DNA of 64,000 bases from Cellulophaga fucicola. Lineage in GTDB: Bacteria; Bacteroidota; Bacteroidia; Flavobacteriales; Flavobacteriaceae. The first letter of the stretch is position 1. Every line of letters starts with the position of its first letter. The notes below the pieces were generated by a model. The model was not told where the DNA came from. It saw nothing but the letters and a program-made list of their open reading frames with translations, and did no database searches. The stretch spans positions 1,302,001 to 1,366,000 of the forward strand of contig NZ_FPIY01000001.1 of NCBI RefSeq assembly GCF_900119145.1, written 5' to 3'. The translations under genes were made by a program, and so were the position numbers. This document shows, one piece after another, positions 17,376-26,200 of the stretch.

Positions 17376-18740
17376 TTATTCTATTACTATTGTAGGAGAA
17401 GCTTCATCTGAAAAATCTATGGTAACTTTATATGTACCAGTAACAACACTAATATTATTGTCATTTTCCGTATCCAAGACTCCGTCTGACTCTAAATCAC
17501 CATAACTTGCATCCCAAGCATCGTTAGCTCTAACCTTTATTTCTCCGTCTACTAAATCAATACTATCTATGATCCATACACCAGGATTACCAAAATCTGG
17601 AGTAAATTTAGTATCTGGTCCATCCCATCCGTTAGGAGTAGCAGAACCAACTAAGCCCCAAATTGTAGTTTCTTCTAATGAATACTCTAAAGTATTAAAA
17701 TTAACCGTTAATAAGTAATAACCGGCAGTAACAGCAATATTATTATCTGCTTCTGTATCTAAAACTCCATCTAGGTTTCCATCACCATAACTAGTATCCC
17801 ACTTATCATTCATCCTAACCTTCATTTCACCATCTACTAATTGTACTACAGCTTTAAATGTATCTGTATTGTAATCATATGCTAGTTTTACATTAGGACC
17901 ATCCCATCCGTTAGGAGCAGCACTACCTACAATACCCCAAAAATATTCTTCAATAGTATAAGAGTTATCACTTAAGTTAATAGTAACTTTATAGGTACCA
18001 GCTTCTGCTATAACTATATTGTTATCTGGGTCTGCATCTAAAATACCATCTAAGGTAGCATCACCTAAATCTCCGCCCCAAGTATTGTTTTCTCTTAATT
18101 TAATTTCACCAGGAACTAGGTTTGCATATGCAACAATTACATTAGCTTCTTCTGTAGTGTAGAATGGCACGTCTGGACCATCCCAACCATTTGGAGTAGC
18201 AGAACCTACAATACCCCAAGAAGACATCTCTACACCACTACCTGCTTCTATATCTTCTGGTAATACAACATTTAATGTTGTTACTTCAGAAAAGCTTTCT
18301 GGAGCATTTTCTGCACCATCACCAATATATGCTCTAACTCTAAAATACAATACACCTGTATTTGGCATATCTACTGTATTTGGATCATTATCTAAACCTG
18401 CTGTAGTTGCTAATTCTAGCATTTTTTCTACAGTTACGCCTAAATTATTTTCTGCAGTTGTACCTATTTCTACTACCTCTGCAAAATCTTCTGTTGCAGA
18501 ACCCTGTAAATCGTAAGCATTAGGAGTTGCAATACCAAAATCTGGACTGTTCCATACAAAACGTTCTGCTATATTGGTCTTTGTAGCATCTGTTAATACA
18601 TATTCACTTAAAAAAGTACTTGTAAAAGCAATATCTTCTGATGGTGCTTTTGCTGTGTATATTAAATTATCATCGTCTTCACAAGAGGTAAAACCTAAAG
18701 CCGTTAAGATGAATAATCCTATAATTCTTATATTTTTCAT
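17376..18740 (-). CDS. SusE/SusF-like starch-binding lipoprotein with three tandem modules
   Basis: 454 residues. Signal peptide and lipobox FTSC (about 17-20) followed by acidic EDDD, which suits surface export in Bacteroidota. An N-terminal SusE-type domain (about 25-165) contains FVWNSPDFGIATPNAYDLQ and YFRVRAYIG. Three near-identical modules follow (about 180-270, 270-360, 365-454), each beginning WG(I/L)VGSA(T/A)PNGWDGP, with GE(I/M)K(V/L)R in the middle and an Asp-rich DG(I/V)LD...DNNI loop before a C-terminal strand pair. SusE and SusF bind starch on the surface through such repeats; the Trp residues are the likely glucan-stacking residues. It lies 18 nt after susD, in the same operon. 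Confidence 0.87.
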   Translation of the reverse strand: MKNIRIIGLFILTALGFTSCEDDDNLIYTAKAPSEDIAFTSTFLSEYVLTDATKTNIAERFVWNSPDFGIATPNAYDLQGSATEDFAEVVEIGTTAENNLGVTVEKMLELATTAGLDNDPNTVDMPNTGVLYFRVRAYIGDGAENAPESFSEVTTLNVVLPEDIEAGSGVEMSSWGIVGSATPNGWDGPDVPFYTTEEANVIVAYANLVPGEIKLRENNTWGGDLGDATLDGILDADPDNNIVIAEAGTYKVTINLSDNSYTIEEYFWGIVGSAAPNGWDGPNVKLAYDYNTDTFKAVVQLVDGEMKVRMNDKWDTSYGDGNLDGVLDTEADNNIAVTAGYYLLTVNFNTLEYSLEETTIWGLVGSATPNGWDGPDTKFTPDFGNPGVWIIDSIDLVDGEIKVRANDAWDASYGDLESDGVLDTENDNNISVVTGTYKVTIDFSDEASPTIVIE

Positions 18741-18758
18741 AGTTATGGTTTTTGTTAT

Positions 18759-20297
18759 TTAGTATCCGTTATTTTGTTTTAGGTTAGGATTTGCCTCTAA
18801 AGCCTGTAAAGGAATTGGAAACAATTTATACGTATCTGGTATTGCTGTACCATTAGCTACGCCACCTTTCCATGGCCAAACGTAAGAGCTACCCGTGAAC
18901 TTTTCAAAACGAATTAAATCGGTTCTTCTGTGTCCTTCTAAATTTAGTTCTCTACCACGTTCATCTAAAACAAAGTCTAATGTTAAATCTGCAGCATCTA
19001 TTGGTTCTGCATTAGCTCTTTCTCTTACCTGATTTACATAACCTAAAGCTTCGCCTAAATTCTGAGAAGTTCTAATAGCACACTCTGCATACATTAAATA
19101 AGCATCTGCCAACCTAAACAATGGAAAATCTGTACTAGAAAATGCTGTTGGTGCAGTAGAAGCTGTTAAAGCATTTGTATTTCTAAATTTAATTGGAGGA
19201 TAACCATCTGTCCAAGTTTTATAGTCGTTCATTTCATAAGAGTGCCCTTCTGTAAAAAACAAACTAGCTCTTTCATCTGTTGTTGTTTCTAAATCACCGT
19301 ATAAACCATACCAACCTTTAGATGCTCTATGACCTCCCCAGCCATCTGTTAATCCATAATCTGCTAGGGTCATAGTTTCAGAACTACTAGAACCATTAAT
19401 TATGTATGTTGTATTACCGTAACTTTGACTCGTAATTGCGTCTGCAATTAAAGGAAATATCATTTCTGACGATGTATTGTTATCTGCAGAAAAAATACTA
19501 ACATAGTTATCTGCTAAAGTATAGCCACCGTTTGTTATTACCTTACCTATTGCAGTAAGTGCTTCTGTATATTTTGGTGTTCCTGTATATACTTCTGCAT
19601 TTATATACAACTTAGCTAGTAACATATTACCTACTGCCTTGTTTGCTCTACCATAATCATTAGAATCTGGTAATGTTTCTACAACAGCAAGTAACTCTGA
19701 CTCTACATAAGCAAATAACTCTGCTCTTGTTGCTTCTGGTAATGGTGCCGAAGAACCAAAATTTTCTTCTGTTGCTAATACACCTTTACCAAATGTATCT
19801 ATAAGGTAATAGTAAGCTAAAGCTCTTATAAAACGAACTTCAGAAGTTACCTCTGTCTTACCTTCTGTATCTACATTTTCTAAAACAGATAATAAATTAT
19901 TACACTGTGGTATTGTATAATAAATTCTATTATACAGATATCTGAAAAATTTATTATTCTCGTCCCAATTAGATGTTGTTGTAAGTTGGTCTAATCCATC
20001 ATCTCCCCATCTATTTTTTATACCATCTGCAGTAAAATCCTGAAGATTTACAATTCCTCTTAAAAAAGGAGATTCACCTGCATCATCACTAATATCTGAG
20101 CTTCCTGGGCCATCTGGTCCAGATAATGCAAAAGAACCATACAATCTAGAAACTATTCCCTGTACCGCATTAGGATCTCTAGCTATTAATTCTTCTAATG
20201 TTAATTCTACTAGCGGGTCTGTATCTAGATCTTTTGTACACCCAACGTTACTACATAGGGCCATTCCTAAAAAAGCTATTATTATAATTTTTTTCAT
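18759..20297 (-). CDS. susD: SusD/RagB-family starch-binding outer-membrane lipoprotein
   Basis: The surface lid protein of a SusC/D importer, binding the glycan over the barrel. 512 residues: signal peptide with lipobox VGC (Cys20), then TKDLD, which resembles the surface-export signal. The alpha-helical TPR-like core is typical: VSEVRFIRALAYYYLIDTFGKG (about 145-170) and FPLFRLADAYLMYAECAIRTSQ (about 395-415). The C-terminal FVLDERGRELNLEGHRRTDLIRF is diagnostic for the family. It lies 3 nt after susC. Specificity for starch is inferred from the surrounding GH13 and GH65 genes. Confidence 0.95.
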   Translation of the reverse strand: MKKIIIIAFLGMALCSNVGCTKDLDTDPLVELTLEELIARDPNAVQGIVSRLYGSFALSGPDGPGSSDISDDAGESPFLRGIVNLQDFTADGIKNRWGDDGLDQLTTTSNWDENNKFFRYLYNRIYYTIPQCNNLLSVLENVDTEGKTEVTSEVRFIRALAYYYLIDTFGKGVLATEENFGSSAPLPEATRAELFAYVESELLAVVETLPDSNDYGRANKAVGNMLLAKLYINAEVYTGTPKYTEALTAIGKVITNGGYTLADNYVSIFSADNNTSSEMIFPLIADAITSQSYGNTTYIINGSSSSETMTLADYGLTDGWGGHRASKGWYGLYGDLETTTDERASLFFTEGHSYEMNDYKTWTDGYPPIKFRNTNALTASTAPTAFSSTDFPLFRLADAYLMYAECAIRTSQNLGEALGYVNQVRERANAEPIDAADLTLDFVLDERGRELNLEGHRRTDLIRFEKFTGSSYVWPWKGGVANGTAIPDTYKLFPIPLQALEANPNLKQNNGY

Positions 20298-20300
20298 ATC

Positions 20301-23300
20301 CTAAAAGTCTAAATTTAATCCCAAGGTGAATACTCTAGGTCTTGGGTAAAAATTATTATCTATTGAGTTAAAATTCTCAGGGTCTTGTCCGCTATAATCG
20401 CTTATAACAAAAAGGTTATTTGCAGCACCGTATACTCTTAAAGAAGCGTCTTTTAAGAAATTAGGAACTCTAAAACCTATTACAATATTCTCCATTCTTA
20501 AAAAAGAAGCATCTTCTAAGAAATAATCTGAAAAAGGAATATTACCCTGTACATTTACAAATGAAGTAGTAGCTGCATCAGAATTAAAATCTAATACATT
20601 ACTTAAACTATTACTATTATTAGGTATAGCTTTATCTATCCACCCAGAAGTTAAACGTCTTGCATTGTAAACTTGTCCTCCAAGTTGACCTCTAAAGCTA
20701 GAACTAAGGTCCCAATTTTTGTAGTTTAGATTAAGTCCAAAACCAAAAGTCCAGTTAGGTCTTAATGTTTCATAATACCTGTCATCATTATTTATAACAT
20801 TATCACCATTTACATCTACAAATGCATTAGAGATTGGATCTCCACTAACATCATATACTTGTTTAAAAACCCATGCTGAGTAAGGTTGGTAACCTACGGC
20901 GTGGTATGCTAAACTAACTCCTGTACCTGTTGGTAAGCCAGACTCGCTTGCAGTTATTCTTGTTACATCTTTTAAACTAGTAACTTCTGATCTATTGTAA
21001 CCTACATTAGAATTAAATTCTAAATTAAAGTCTTGAGTTGATATAGGTCTTATGTTTAAGTTAACTTCAAAACCTTTACTTTCTGTTTCACCTACGTTTT
21101 GCACAAAAGCATCTGACAATGCCTGTCCTGGTGGTACTGCTGTTCTAGCCAATAAATCTTTTGTTTCCTTTTGATAAAAATCTACTGAACCAGAAACAAT
21201 ACTATTAGCAAACAAATCAAAATCTAAACCTACATTATAAGTTGTTGTTTTTTCCCAAGTTAAATCTGGATTAAAAGCTTTTGCAGAGTACAAGTTTACT
21301 CCACTTAAATACTGACTAGTACTAGAACCAATCTCAAAAAGTGGTGAAGATGGGTAGTAACCAACAGCTCCCGTAATATCCTGTTGTCCTGTTCTACCTG
21401 CTCCTAATCTTAACTTAAGATCGTTTACTGTGTTAGAATCTTCTAAGAAACCTGCGTTTCCAATTTTCCAGGCTACAGCAGCAGCAGGAAAATAACCCCA
21501 TCTATTATCTTTTGTAAATAAAGAAGAACCATCTGCTCTAAAAGATAATGTTACCAAAAATTGATCTGCTAAATCTATATTTGTTCTACCAAAGAAAGAT
21601 TGTAGGTTTAGTACATTATAATATCTATTATTAAGGTTGTTAGGGTTTATTAACTCTTCTCTAATTCCTGTTTCTTCATTGTACTTATATCTTACAGAAG
21701 TACCATCGTTTTTAAAGTTTTGATAAGAGTAACCTCCTTGAACTTCAAATCTTTTTACAAAACCTTCAAACTTTTTTGTGTACACTAAGTATGCATCTAA
21801 AGTTGTATTTGTAATATCTTGATCCTCTGAATAATTTACACCTGGATTAAATAAGTAATTTGTATTTATATCCGTATCTACGTTATTAAAAGCATATGTA
21901 GAAATAGAATTATCTAAAAAAGTTTCTTCTATATTAGCTTTAGAAGCTTCTAAACCTAAATTAACAACTGCTCTTAATTCTGGTAAAGCATGTAACTTAT
22001 AATCCAATTCTACATTTCCTAATATACGAGCAACTTGTTCTGGTCTTTGTCTTTGTTTCAACAAAGCTAAAGGATTGCTTTGCCCATCTAATAACAACCT
22101 ATTACCATCTACAATAGTATTTTGGTAATAACCTCCAAAACGATTGCTTGGACTATCGTCAAAAACAGGTTTAGTAGGATCCATATTTAGAGCTCCACCT
22201 AAAGCTCCACCCTCATCTATAGAGTTTTTATCAGAAAAAAGCCCTTTTGCATTTACACTTACTTTTAAATGATCATCAAAAAAAGTAGGTGTTAATTTAA
22301 CAGATAAAGTAACTCTTTCATAATCGTTAGTTTTAACCACACCACCGGTATTAGTATAACCAACAGAACCTCTAAATGGTATTTTACCTCCTAAATTAGC
22401 TCTTGCACTAAAATTAGTATTTGTAGATATAGCTGTTCTAAAGATTTGATCTTGCCAATCTGTATCTCCAATAATTCTACCTTCTATAGCTGCTGTTAAT
22501 GGATTATCAGTTGCTGTTGTATTAGGATCGTCTACACCTAACAAGTTTGTAAACGTAGGGTGATACTGACTTATAAAGCTAACATATTGCTTACTATCCA
22601 TTAAGTCAATATTGTTAGCAACATTACTTACAGACACGTCTGAAGAAAAGTTAAACTTAACCTCTCCTGAAGTTCCTTTTTTAGTAGAAATAATAATTAC
22701 ACCATTAGATGCTCTAGAACCATAAATGGCCGTAGCTGAAGCATCTTTTAATACACTAAAGCTTTCAATATCATTAGGGTTTATAAGCGATAAAGGGTTA
22801 CCTACACCTGCAGGGTTTGTATTATCTACAGGAATACCATCTATTACTATTAAAGGACTATTGTTTGCCGATAATGATGAACCACCTCTAATTCTAATAT
22901 TAGGTGCAGAATCTGGCTGACCACCATTAGATGTAATACGCACACCTGCCATTTTACCAGTTAATAATTGGTCGGCAGATACTACAGATCCCTGATTAAA
23001 GTCTTTAGAAGATAGTACATCTACAGAACCTGTTAAGTCTTCTTTTTTTGCACTACCATAACCAATAAGTACAACCTCATCTAGTAACTCGGTAGATTCT
23101 AACATTTCTACATTTAAAGTACTAGAAGTAACTTTCACTTCTGTTTCATTGTAACCAATAGAAGTAAATACAAGTACATCACCCATATTTACATTTCTTA
23201 TTTCGTACATTCCATCAAAATCTGAAATAGATCCGTTTGTTGTTCCTCTTACAACAACATTTACTCCTAATAATGGAGATTTTGTTGTTTTGTCTGTAAT

Positions 23301-23384
23301 TTTCCCAGACACAGTTTGTTGTGCAAAAAAGAGCAAGGGAAAAAGAAGAAACACACCTAAAAAAATATTTTTTAGTTTATTCAT
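20301..23384 (-). CDS. susC: SusC/RagA-family TonB-dependent outer-membrane transporter
   Basis: TonB-driven import channel for maltodextrins, 1027 residues. Signal peptide (1-21, ending LFFAQ); carboxypeptidase-like regulatory domain (about 23-105: VSGKITDKTTKSPLLGVNVVV, FTSIGYNETEV); TonB-box-like DEVVLIGYGSAKKEDLTGSV (about 107); plug with the SusC marker RIRGGSSLSANNSPLIVIDG and LKDASATAIYGSRASNGVIII; then a 22-strand-type barrel ending in FTLGLNLDF. It is the first gene of the leftward operon. Upstream lies a 265-nt divergent intergenic region shared with the LacI regulator, with a -7 box and a candidate operator. Confidence 0.96.
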   Translation of the reverse strand: MNKLKNIFLGVFLLFPLLFFAQQTVSGKITDKTTKSPLLGVNVVVRGTTNGSISDFDGMYEIRNVNMGDVLVFTSIGYNETEVKVTSSTLNVEMLESTELLDEVVLIGYGSAKKEDLTGSVDVLSSKDFNQGSVVSADQLLTGKMAGVRITSNGGQPDSAPNIRIRGGSSLSANNSPLIVIDGIPVDNTNPAGVGNPLSLINPNDIESFSVLKDASATAIYGSRASNGVIIISTKKGTSGEVKFNFSSDVSVSNVANNIDLMDSKQYVSFISQYHPTFTNLLGVDDPNTTATDNPLTAAIEGRIIGDTDWQDQIFRTAISTNTNFSARANLGGKIPFRGSVGYTNTGGVVKTNDYERVTLSVKLTPTFFDDHLKVSVNAKGLFSDKNSIDEGGALGGALNMDPTKPVFDDSPSNRFGGYYQNTIVDGNRLLLDGQSNPLALLKQRQRPEQVARILGNVELDYKLHALPELRAVVNLGLEASKANIEETFLDNSISTYAFNNVDTDINTNYLFNPGVNYSEDQDITNTTLDAYLVYTKKFEGFVKRFEVQGGYSYQNFKNDGTSVRYKYNEETGIREELINPNNLNNRYYNVLNLQSFFGRTNIDLADQFLVTLSFRADGSSLFTKDNRWGYFPAAAVAWKIGNAGFLEDSNTVNDLKLRLGAGRTGQQDITGAVGYYPSSPLFEIGSSTSQYLSGVNLYSAKAFNPDLTWEKTTTYNVGLDFDLFANSIVSGSVDFYQKETKDLLARTAVPPGQALSDAFVQNVGETESKGFEVNLNIRPISTQDFNLEFNSNVGYNRSEVTSLKDVTRITASESGLPTGTGVSLAYHAVGYQPYSAWVFKQVYDVSGDPISNAFVDVNGDNVINNDDRYYETLRPNWTFGFGLNLNYKNWDLSSSFRGQLGGQVYNARRLTSGWIDKAIPNNSNSLSNVLDFNSDAATTSFVNVQGNIPFSDYFLEDASFLRMENIVIGFRVPNFLKDASLRVYGAANNLFVISDYSGQDPENFNSIDNNFYPRPRVFTLGLNLDF

Positions 23385-23409
23385 AAAGTTAGTTTGAGTT
23401 AATAATTTG

Positions 23410-23439
23410 ATTAAAACTTAACACATTTTTATATTTCGC
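23410..23439. repeat. Copy 1 of a 30-nt element shared by both arms of the starch locus
   Basis: Plus strand: ATTAAAACTTAACAC directly followed by ATTTTTATATTTCGC. The same two blocks recur upstream of the MFS transporter at 24726-24759, with 5 extra nt between them and two small differences. In this copy it falls in the predicted susC leader, just downstream of the predicted start of transcription. It is a candidate binding site for the locus regulator. Confidence 0.5.
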
Positions 23440-23471
23440 TTAGTGAAAGTATACGGTTAACTTTAATTTAA

Positions 23472-23500
23472 CAAATCTACATAGTTACGCAACGGGTTGC
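23472..23500 (-). promoter_or_regulatory. susC promoter (-7 box) with adjacent palindromic candidate operator
   Basis: The minus strand at 23479-23472 reads TAGATTTG, an exact TAnnTTTG -7 box, 88 nt before the susC ATG. Just upstream, at 23489-23500, is GCAACGGGTTGC, with 5-bp perfect inverted arms (GCAAC/GTTGC) around two G. It occupies the region between -7 and -33. LacI-family proteins bind such short palindromes. No good -33 TTG was found. Assignment to the neighbouring regulator is inference. Confidence 0.45.
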
Positions 23501-23649
23501 ATGTTAACAACTTTATCAAAAAGTATGTTTTTACGTGTAAAAATTAGGTAAATATTAATAGATTGTTATTTATTTACAGTGAAAAATTAAGTATTATCAA
23601 TTTATAGTTAATACTCACCCTTTGTTCACAAACGTTGTATCTTTATATT

Positions 23650-24687
23650 ATGAAAGCCAAAATTACCATAAAAGACATTGCAAAAGAGTTAGGCGTGTCT
23701 TCTTCTACCGTTTCTAGAGCTTTAAAGAATAGCCCTGAGATAAGTGAAGAAACTCGCAAAAAAGTAAAAGCTTTTGCAGACTTATATCACTATAGACCAA
23801 ATATGTTAGCGCAAAAATTACGTAACAATAAAACTATGGTAATTGGGGTAATTATTCCAGAAATTGTACATCACTTCTTCTCTAGAGTAATAAGTGGCGT
23901 AGAGAAAATAGCAAACGGAAGAGATTATAATGTAATGATATGCTTATCTAACGAATCTTATGAAAAAGAGAAGTTAAACATACAGATGATGGCTAACGGA
24001 AGCGTAGATGGCTTGCTAGTTTCCATTGCTAAAGAAACCTTAGAAAAGGGCGACTTTGATCATTTTAAGGAATTAAAAGATTATAGTATTCCCTTAGTTT
24101 TATTTGATCGAATTTCTGATAAAATAGATTGTGATAAAGTTATAGTAGACGATATTGGCGGAGGCTACAAAGCAACCAAACACCTATTAGATGTAGGGTG
24201 CAAAAAAATAGCAATATTATCTACTCCAGATCACGTTAATGTTGGTGCTTTGCGTACTATTGGTTATAAAAAAGCATTAGAAGAAAGTAACATTAAAGTT
24301 AATAACGATCTTATTTTTAAAGTAAATGATAAGTCTAATATTACTGACCAAATTACAACCTTTATGCACAATACAACTATAGAGTATGATGGTATTGTAG
24401 CAGTGAACGAAATTTATGCAGCCAACGTTATTAAAATTGCTAAAGAAAAAGATTTACAAATACCAAAGGACCTTTGTGTTGTTGGATTTACAGATGGTTT
24501 AATCTCTTCCTTCTCTACCCCTTCTTTGTCTACAATAGACCAACACGGAATAACAATTGGTGAACATGCAGCAGAATTATTATTAGACAGAATACAAAAT
24601 AAAGAAGTGTATAGAGAGTACCAACGTAAGGTAGTTTCAACCGATTTAATTATTAGAAAATCATCAGAAAAAAATACTGATTTGTAA
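23650..24687 (+). CDS. LacI-family transcriptional regulator of the starch locus
   Basis: 345 residues. N-terminal helix-turn-helix and hinge: ITIKDIAKELGVSSSTVSRAL (about 4-24), then YRPNMLAQKLRNNKT, the hinge helix that binds the minor groove. The rest is a periplasmic-binding-protein-like effector domain (MVIGVIIPEIVHHFFSRVISGVE, GLLVSIA, VVGFTDGLISSFSTPSLSTIDQ). The ligand is probably maltose or a maltodextrin, by context. I start at the ATG at 23650; an in-frame TTG at 23635 is less likely. It is divergent from susC and 135 nt upstream of the transporter gene. A -7-like TATCTTTA (23638-23645) lies 4 nt before the ATG, next to an AACGTT palindrome (23631-23636) that could serve autoregulation. 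Confidence 0.93.
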   Translation: MKAKITIKDIAKELGVSSSTVSRALKNSPEISEETRKKVKAFADLYHYRPNMLAQKLRNNKTMVIGVIIPEIVHHFFSRVISGVEKIANGRDYNVMICLSNESYEKEKLNIQMMANGSVDGLLVSIAKETLEKGDFDHFKELKDYSIPLVLFDRISDKIDCDKVIVDDIGGGYKATKHLLDVGCKKIAILSTPDHVNVGALRTIGYKKALEESNIKVNNDLIFKVNDKSNITDQITTFMHNTTIEYDGIVAVNEIYAANVIKIAKEKDLQIPKDLCVVGFTDGLISSFSTPSLSTIDQHGITIGEHAAELLLDRIQNKEVYREYQRKVVSTDLIIRKSSEKNTDL

Positions 24688-24713
24688 TCCGTATTAAAAT
24701 TTTTATATCTTTA
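24682..24713 (+). promoter_or_regulatory. Predicted promoter of the MFS/pgmB/GH65/GH13 operon
   Basis: TTG (24682-24684), 21-bp spacer, TATCTTTA (24706-24713), close to the Bacteroidota consensus TTG-N19-TAnnTTTG with one mismatch at the last base. The -33 element overlaps the lacI stop codon. The predicted start near 24720 gives a leader of about 100 nt that contains the second copy of the repeated element. Confidence 0.4.
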
Positions 24714-24725
24714 CCCCATCAAAAT

Positions 24726-24759
24726 ATTAAACTTAACACTTAATATTTTTATACTTCGC
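24726..24759. repeat. Copy 2 of the element shared by both arms of the starch locus
   Basis: Plus strand: ATTAAACTTAACAC, then TTAAT, then ATTTTTATACTTCGC. It matches the copy at 23410-23439 in both blocks. It lies in the leader of the rightward operon, about 6-40 nt after its predicted transcription start, a position that suits a repressor. Confidence 0.5.
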
Positions 24760-24822
24760 ACCATATACACGCCACACTGATACTAATCTTGGCGCTGTAT
24801 TTTTATATTAAATATTTACATT

Positions 24823-26199
24823 ATGGAAAAACAGAAACTTGGTTTCTGGCAGATCTGGAACATGAGTTTCGGATTTCTGGGAATTCAATTTGGATTTGCC
24901 TTACAAGGAGGTTTTATGTCCAGAATTTTTCAGACGCTAGGTGCAGAAAAAGATGCTATACCCCTTTTATGGATTGCAGCTCCTTTAACAGGGTTGGTTG
25001 TACAGCCTATTATTGGGTATTTAAGTGATAGAACTTGGAGTGTACGCTGGGGAAGAAGAAAACCTTATTTTTTAATTGGTGCTATTTTAAGCTCTTTAGC
25101 TTTATTTATTGTGCCACACTCACCCTCATTATGGGTTGCTGCTGGTTTTTTATGGATTTTAGATGCATCTATTAATGTTTCTATGGAACCTTTTAGAGCA
25201 CTTGTAGCAGATAAATTACCAGACTCTCAACGTTCTTACGGTTTTGTTATACAAACTTTAATTATTGGTATTGGTACGTGGGTTGCTAGTAACTTACCTT
25301 GGTTAGTTTCTAAGCTTGGTGTTAGTGACGCTGCACCATCTGGTATAGTTCCTATGTCTGTTAAAATTGCATTTGCTATTGGTGCATTCATTTTTTTAAT
25401 AAGCATATTATATACCGTTTTTACCACATCTGAATATCCTCCGGAGGATATGGATGAGTTTAAAAAAGAAAAAGCTAAAAAGAATCAGTTTATTCTAGAC
25501 ATTGTAAATAACATTGGAAATATGCCTTCTACAATGAAAAAACTAGGAGTTATACAATTCTTTAGCTGGTTTGCCTTTTTTACAATGTGGAGTATGGCTA
25601 ACCCCGCTTTAACAGAGCACGTTTTTAACGCCCCTGCTCCTATAGAAGCAAATTACAATATGGAGATCCCTGCACAACTGCAAGAATTTAATACGGTTAA
25701 TGAGTCTTTTCAAAAAGCATCTAACCTTGTTGGTTCTTATATGGGTACTTATGGTTTGTCTTCAATGGCTTTTGCTTTAATTCTTGTTTTATATACATCT
25801 AAACGAAGAATTAATAGAAAAATAGTTCATATGTTTTCTTTAATCATAGGCGGTCTTGGATTTATACTTATGTATTTTATTCCGTCTCCAGAATACTTAA
25901 CAGTTTGCTTTATTCTTATTGGTTTTGCTTGGGGTAGTATTTTATCTATGCCATATGCAATGCTTTCTAGCTCTGTAGACCCAAAACGAATGGGCGTATT
26001 TATGGGAATATTTAATATGTTCATTGTTATTCCCCAAATAATTGCTGCTATTGGCGGCATAAATATCATCTCTAAATTACTAGGAGAAGATGCTATAAAC
26101 TCAATGATTATTGCTGGTATTAGCTTAATTATTGCTGGTTTATGCAATTTTTTAATTACTGAAAAAGGTGCAATTTCTTATCAAACAATAGAAGAATAA
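24823..26199 (+). CDS. MFS sugar transporter (SLC45/maltose type)
   Basis: Inner-membrane carrier, 458 residues with about 12 predicted hydrophobic helices. The N-terminal WQIWNMSFGFLGIQFGFALQGG and the helix 2-3 loop YLSDRTWSVRWGRRKPYFLIGA (MFS motif A-like, D-R-x-G-R-R-K/R) are typical of the glycoside-pentoside-hexuronide/SLC45-type sugar porters of Bacteroidota starch loci. A hydrophilic insertion (about 270-300) lies between helices 6-7 and 8. It would carry maltose or short maltodextrins from periplasm to cytosol for the phosphorylase encoded downstream. First gene of the rightward operon; only 1 nt separates its stop from pgmB. Confidence 0.88.
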   Translation: MEKQKLGFWQIWNMSFGFLGIQFGFALQGGFMSRIFQTLGAEKDAIPLLWIAAPLTGLVVQPIIGYLSDRTWSVRWGRRKPYFLIGAILSSLALFIVPHSPSLWVAAGFLWILDASINVSMEPFRALVADKLPDSQRSYGFVIQTLIIGIGTWVASNLPWLVSKLGVSDAAPSGIVPMSVKIAFAIGAFIFLISILYTVFTTSEYPPEDMDEFKKEKAKKNQFILDIVNNIGNMPSTMKKLGVIQFFSWFAFFTMWSMANPALTEHVFNAPAPIEANYNMEIPAQLQEFNTVNESFQKASNLVGSYMGTYGLSSMAFALILVLYTSKRRINRKIVHMFSLIIGGLGFILMYFIPSPEYLTVCFILIGFAWGSILSMPYAMLSSSVDPKRMGVFMGIFNMFIVIPQIIAAIGGINIISKLLGEDAINSMIIAGISLIIAGLCNFLITEKGAISYQTIEE

Positions 26200-26200
26200 A

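Noticed and set aside
17600-18230. Regularly spaced DNA repeats that at first sight suggest a repeat array
   Set aside because: They are in frame within one lipoprotein gene and encode the three WG-VGSA-PNGWDGP modules; the spacing is about 280 nt and no CRISPR features are present.
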